A stretch of DNA of 34,484 bases. Origin: Caldilineales bacterium. Its GTDB lineage: Bacteria > Chloroflexota > Anaerolineae > J102. Positions 31,486 through 34,484 of the stretch are shown piece by piece. Location of the stretch: assembly GCA_024102915.1 (NCBI GenBank), contig JAGFJG010000153.1, forward strand, positions 1-34,484. The letters run 5' to 3'. Position 1 is the stretch's first letter. The number at the start of each line of letters is the position of its first letter. The notes below the pieces were generated by a model. The model was not told the DNA's origin. It did no database searches and saw only the letters and a list, made by a program, of their open reading frames with translations. The translations under genes and the position numbers were made by a program.

Positions 31486-33378
31486 ATGAACTCCTATGGC
31501 TATCACGGCAAAATCCTACACATCTACCTGAACGAATTGCGGCTGGAGGTCGAGACCCCGCCCGAATCGTTCTATCGCAAGTATGTGGGCGGCAGCGCCA
31601 TGGGCCTGTATTATGTGCTCAAGAACACGCCCGCAAACGCCGATCCGTTCGGCCCGGAAAACACCCTGGCCTTGATGTTGAGCGTGCTTACCGGCGCGCC
31701 GATTTCCGGCCAGAGCCGGATTACGTCGGTCGCCAAATCGCCGTTGACGGATGCCATTGGCGACTCGCAGGCGGGGGGCTTTTTCCCGGCGGAAGTGAAA
31801 TACGCAGGATTCGACGGCATTATCGTGCATGGCCGGGCGGCGAAACCGGTGTATCTGTGGATTAAGGACGGGGTAGCGGAGTTGCGTTCGGCCGAGCATC
31901 TTTGGGGCAAGACCACGGGCGAGGTTGAGGATATCCTGCAGGCTGAGTTGGAAGAACCTCGACTTCAGGTGCTACAGACTGGCATCGCCGGAGCAAACCT
32001 CGTCCGGTTTGCGGCGCTGATCAACATGGCCAACCGCGCCAATGGCCGCACCGGCATGGGGGCGGTCATGGCCAGCAAGAACTTGAAAGCCATCGCTGTG
32101 CGCGGCAAATTGCGGCCGGATGTCGCCGACGCCAAAGGCCTGAACGCGCTGGCTAAGCAGGGGGCGAAAGACTTTCCTGATAGCGACGTCTACGGTATGG
32201 GATTGTTGGGCACGGCTGAGGTGCTGCGCCCGCAAAACCGGGTGGGCGGCCTGCCCACGCACAACTGGGATAGCGGCGTCTTTGAAGATGGGTGGGAGGC
32301 GATCAGCGGCGAGCGTATGTCTGAGACGATCCTGAAGGAGCGGGATACCTGCTATGCCTGCACCGTGCGCTGCAAGCGCGTGGTTGAGATCAGCGACGGT
32401 CCGTACATCGTCGATCCTCGCTACGGCGGCCCGGAATACGAGACCCTGGCCACGTTCGGTTCCTATTGCAATGTCGATGACCTTGCCGCCATCGCCTATG
32501 CCAACCAGCTTTGCGGCATGTATGGCATGGACACGATTTCTTGCGGGGCGACGATTGCCTGGGCGATGGATTGCTTCGAGCATGGCCTGCTCACGGCGGC
32601 GGATACTGGTGGCGTCGAACTTCGCTTCGGCGATGCTGGGGCGATGACGAAGATGGTGGAGATGATCGCCAGACGCCAGGGTTTCGGTGATGTGCTGGCC
32701 GAGGGTTCGGCGCGGGCGGCGGAGATAGTTGGACGGGGGACGGAGGAATTGGTTGTCGCTGTCAAGAAGTCGGAAGCGCCCGCCCATATGCCTGAGGTCA
32801 AGCGCTCGCTGGAACTGGTTTATGCCGTGAATCCATTTGGCGCTGATCACCAGTCCAGCGAGCACGACCCCAGCTATCGGCACTATCCCGAACGCATGGC
32901 GATGTTGGGTTTGACAGACCCGCAGCCCAATCAGGAAATGAATGAGGAGAAAGTGCGATACGCCCTGCAAACGCAATATTTCTACAGCGCCCTCGACACA
33001 TTCAATATCTGTCAGTTCGTCTTTGGCCCGGCCTGGCACCTGTACGGCCCCGATGATTTTGTCGACATGGTGCACACCATTACCGGATGGGATGTCGATA
33101 TTTCCGATATTCAGGAAGTGGGCGCGCGCCGCCTGAACATGCTGCGTGCTTTCAACGCCCGCGAGGGTTTTGGCCGGGAAGACGATTCATTGCCTCAAAA
33201 GATGTTCAAACCCAAAAAGGGCGGGCGCAGCGATGGCGTGGCGTTGAACAGCGGCGAATTGGAATGGGCCAAGGACGAGTATTATCGGCAGGCGGGTTGG
33301 GATGCAGAAACTGGCGCGCCGACCCGTGAGACGCTGGAGTCGCTCGACCTGGCCTGGGTGGCTGATATGCTTTCGTAA
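31486..33378 (+). CDS. Tungsten-containing aldehyde:ferredoxin oxidoreductase
   Basis: 630 aa, near the usual 605-625. The N-terminal AOR domain includes YVGGSAMGLYYVL, PISGQSR and the pterin-binding GFDGIIVHGRA. The [4Fe-4S] ligands are Cys289, Cys292, Cys296 (CYACTVRC) and Cys509 (DTFNICQF), at nearly the same spacing as in the Pyrococcus enzyme. It oxidises aldehydes to acids with ferredoxin as acceptor, using a tungsto-bispterin cofactor. The preferred aldehyde cannot be read. No strong ribosome binding site is visible. The 89-bp gap before it contains short A/G-rich near-repeats (ACCGCAGAA, ACCACGGAG) but no clear promoter. No partner ferredoxin gene is in the window. Confidence 0.93.
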   Translation: MNSYGYHGKILHIYLNELRLEVETPPESFYRKYVGGSAMGLYYVLKNTPANADPFGPENTLALMLSVLTGAPISGQSRITSVAKSPLTDAIGDSQAGGFFPAEVKYAGFDGIIVHGRAAKPVYLWIKDGVAELRSAEHLWGKTTGEVEDILQAELEEPRLQVLQTGIAGANLVRFAALINMANRANGRTGMGAVMASKNLKAIAVRGKLRPDVADAKGLNALAKQGAKDFPDSDVYGMGLLGTAEVLRPQNRVGGLPTHNWDSGVFEDGWEAISGERMSETILKERDTCYACTVRCKRVVEISDGPYIVDPRYGGPEYETLATFGSYCNVDDLAAIAYANQLCGMYGMDTISCGATIAWAMDCFEHGLLTAADTGGVELRFGDAGAMTKMVEMIARRQGFGDVLAEGSARAAEIVGRGTEELVVAVKKSEAPAHMPEVKRSLELVYAVNPFGADHQSSEHDPSYRHYPERMAMLGLTDPQPNQEMNEEKVRYALQTQYFYSALDTFNICQFVFGPAWHLYGPDDFVDMVHTITGWDVDISDIQEVGARRLNMLRAFNAREGFGREDDSLPQKMFKPKKGGRSDGVALNSGELEWAKDEYYRQAGWDAETGAPTRETLESLDLAWVADMLS

Positions 33379-33424
33379 ATCGTGATGTACAAAATGTGAT
33401 CTTGTTCGAATAGGAGAAACTCAA

Positions 33425-34484
33425 ATGAAGATCATGGTCTTGGGCGGCGCTGGCAAGATGGGCTGCATCGCTGTGCAGGCGCTGGCAGGCGACGAGCGCG
33501 TGTCCGAAGTCATCATCGCTGACATCGATGTGGCGCAGGCCGGCGTTGTGGCTGCCGCTATTGGCAGCCCGAAAGTCAGTATTCGAAAAGTTGACATAAA
33601 GAATGCAGATGATTTCGTGACATGTCTGAGTGGGGTAGGGGTGTGCCTGAACGCCACGGTTTATTACACAAATCTGGCCGTGATGGAGGCATGTTTGCGG
33701 GCGGGGGTGAATTACGTGGATCTAGGGGGATTGTTCCACACGACGCGCAAGCAATTGGAATTGCACGAGCGTTTTCAGGAGGCCGGGGTGAGCGCTGTGC
33801 TGGGGTTGGGCTCGGCGCCGGGGATACCCAATGTGCAGGCGCGATACGCCGCCGACCGCATGGACACTATCGACAGCATCCGCATTTATGACGGCATCAA
33901 ACCGCCACCAGCCGGGCATGCCGTTTTCACGTATGCCGTACCCACCATTTTGGACGAGCTGCTCTTGCAGCCCATGGTCTTCCGTAATGGCGAATTCCAG
34001 GCCTGCGAACCGCTCTCCGAATTCGAGGATTATTACTTTACCCGGCCGATCGGCGTACTGCCCATGCACCTGTCTTTGCATTCCGAGGTGGCCACATTGC
34101 CGCTGAGTTTCGCCGACAAGGGCGTGCGAGAATGTTTTTTCAAAATCAATTATTGGGGCATGTCGCCCGACACCGTGGAAAAAGTGCGGGTGCTGGCCGA
34201 GTTCGGCTTTAACCGCCGTGACGCCATCGAAGTGCGAGGCCAGCAGGTCATTCCTCGCGACATGATGCTGTCCCTGTTGGCTGAACGAGTTCCACCTATC
34301 ACCGACTTCCTGGCCCCGCCCAAGAATCAGCCCCCGGACTGGACGAAGGAGATTGTGACCGAAGTAAAGGGGACCGAGGACGGCAAACCAGTCACCTATC
34401 GCATCGCCGCCCTGACCGTCAAGGGTGCGCTGCCGACCGGCGTGGCCCCGGCAATTGCTGCTATCTGGCTGGGGGAAGGGCGCA
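33425..34484 (+). CDS. Saccharopine dehydrogenase-like NAD(P)-binding protein, second copy (partial, C-terminus outside window)
   Basis: At least 353 residues before the window ends. It starts MKIMVLGGAGKMGCIAVQAL, a clear Rossmann loop, then VCLNATVYYTNLAVMEACLRAGVNYVDLGG and LGLGSAPGIPNVQARYAADR. These are the same segments, with different residues, as in the protein at 28812 (ACVEVGVNGLDL, GVGATPGITNM). The two are diverged paralogues. An AGGAG ribosome binding site lies 9 bases before the ATG. It follows the tungsten enzyme by 46 bp and is probably in the same operon. Confidence 0.88.
   Translation, partial: MKIMVLGGAGKMGCIAVQALAGDERVSEVIIADIDVAQAGVVAAAIGSPKVSIRKVDIKNADDFVTCLSGVGVCLNATVYYTNLAVMEACLRAGVNYVDLGGLFHTTRKQLELHERFQEAGVSAVLGLGSAPGIPNVQARYAADRMDTIDSIRIYDGIKPPPAGHAVFTYAVPTILDELLLQPMVFRNGEFQACEPLSEFEDYYFTRPIGVLPMHLSLHSEVATLPLSFADKGVRECFFKINYWGMSPDTVEKVRVLAEFGFNRRDAIEVRGQQVIPRDMMLSLLAERVPPITDFLAPPKNQPPDWTKEIVTEVKGTEDGKPVTYRIAALTVKGALPTGVAPAIAAIWLGEGR

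Noticed and set aside
1..34484. tRNA, rRNA, insertion sequence or prophage
   Set aside because: No cloverleaf, rRNA segment, transposase, integrase or terminal inverted repeats with target duplications were seen by eye.

Overview
The window reads as a high-GC bacterial chromosome segment, most likely from the Chloroflexota (Anaerolineae/Caldilinea-like). The reasons are the two substrate-binding lipoproteins with Ala/Pro/Glu-rich linkers after the lipid cysteine, the density of ABC transporters and TIM-barrel sugar isomerases, and the overall gene style. This is inference; no rRNA or marker gene is present. No tRNA, rRNA, CRISPR array, phage gene or insertion sequence was seen.

Layout. Everything left of about 22.7 kb is on the minus strand and everything right of 23.0 kb is on the plus strand. 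The 312-bp gap between them (22710-23021) holds two back-to-back consensus-like sigma70 promoters. Each carries a TGTATWCA palindrome about 10 bases downstream of its predicted start point. The minus-strand side starts with a GntR/FCD regulator.

Minus-strand arm (read right to left): GntR/FCD regulator; a carbohydrate ABC transporter with one binding protein, two permeases and, unusually, two different ATPases; a D-tagatose/D-allulose 3-epimerase-like protein and two further sugar isomerase/epimerase TIM barrels; a Gfo/Idh/MocA dehydrogenase; a small four-helix membrane protein; xylulokinase; an AT-rich zinc-ribbon orphan; a xylose isomerase; a cyclase-family metal hydrolase; a four-subunit molybdenum hydroxylase whose large subunit is split into two genes; an EthD-like protein; a fourth isomerase; a LarA-like nickel-pincer protein; and a TauE/SafE permease cut by the window edge. 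Together they look like uptake plus isomerisation, epimerisation, oxidation and phosphorylation of sugars or sugar acids, joined to a heterocycle/lactam-type hydroxylase-hydrolase module.

Plus-strand arm: a spermidine/putrescine-type ABC transporter (ATPase, two permeases, binding lipoprotein), an aldehyde dehydrogenase, a saccharopine-dehydrogenase-like protein, a class III aminotransferase, a tungsten aldehyde:ferredoxin oxidoreductase, and a second saccharopine-dehydrogenase-like gene cut by the edge. This looks like import and deamination/oxidation of an amine or amino acid, substrate unknown.

The most unusual structure is not a gene. Many of the wider gaps inside the two operon-like runs hold short degenerate tandem repeats, mostly with a 7-base period and a GGT/ACC core. 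They are often arranged as inverted arms that would fold into hairpins, and the same unit types recur at unrelated junctions. They are absent from the divergent promoter region. They recall the heptanucleotide STRR repeats of cyanobacteria, and I know of no named family for them here.
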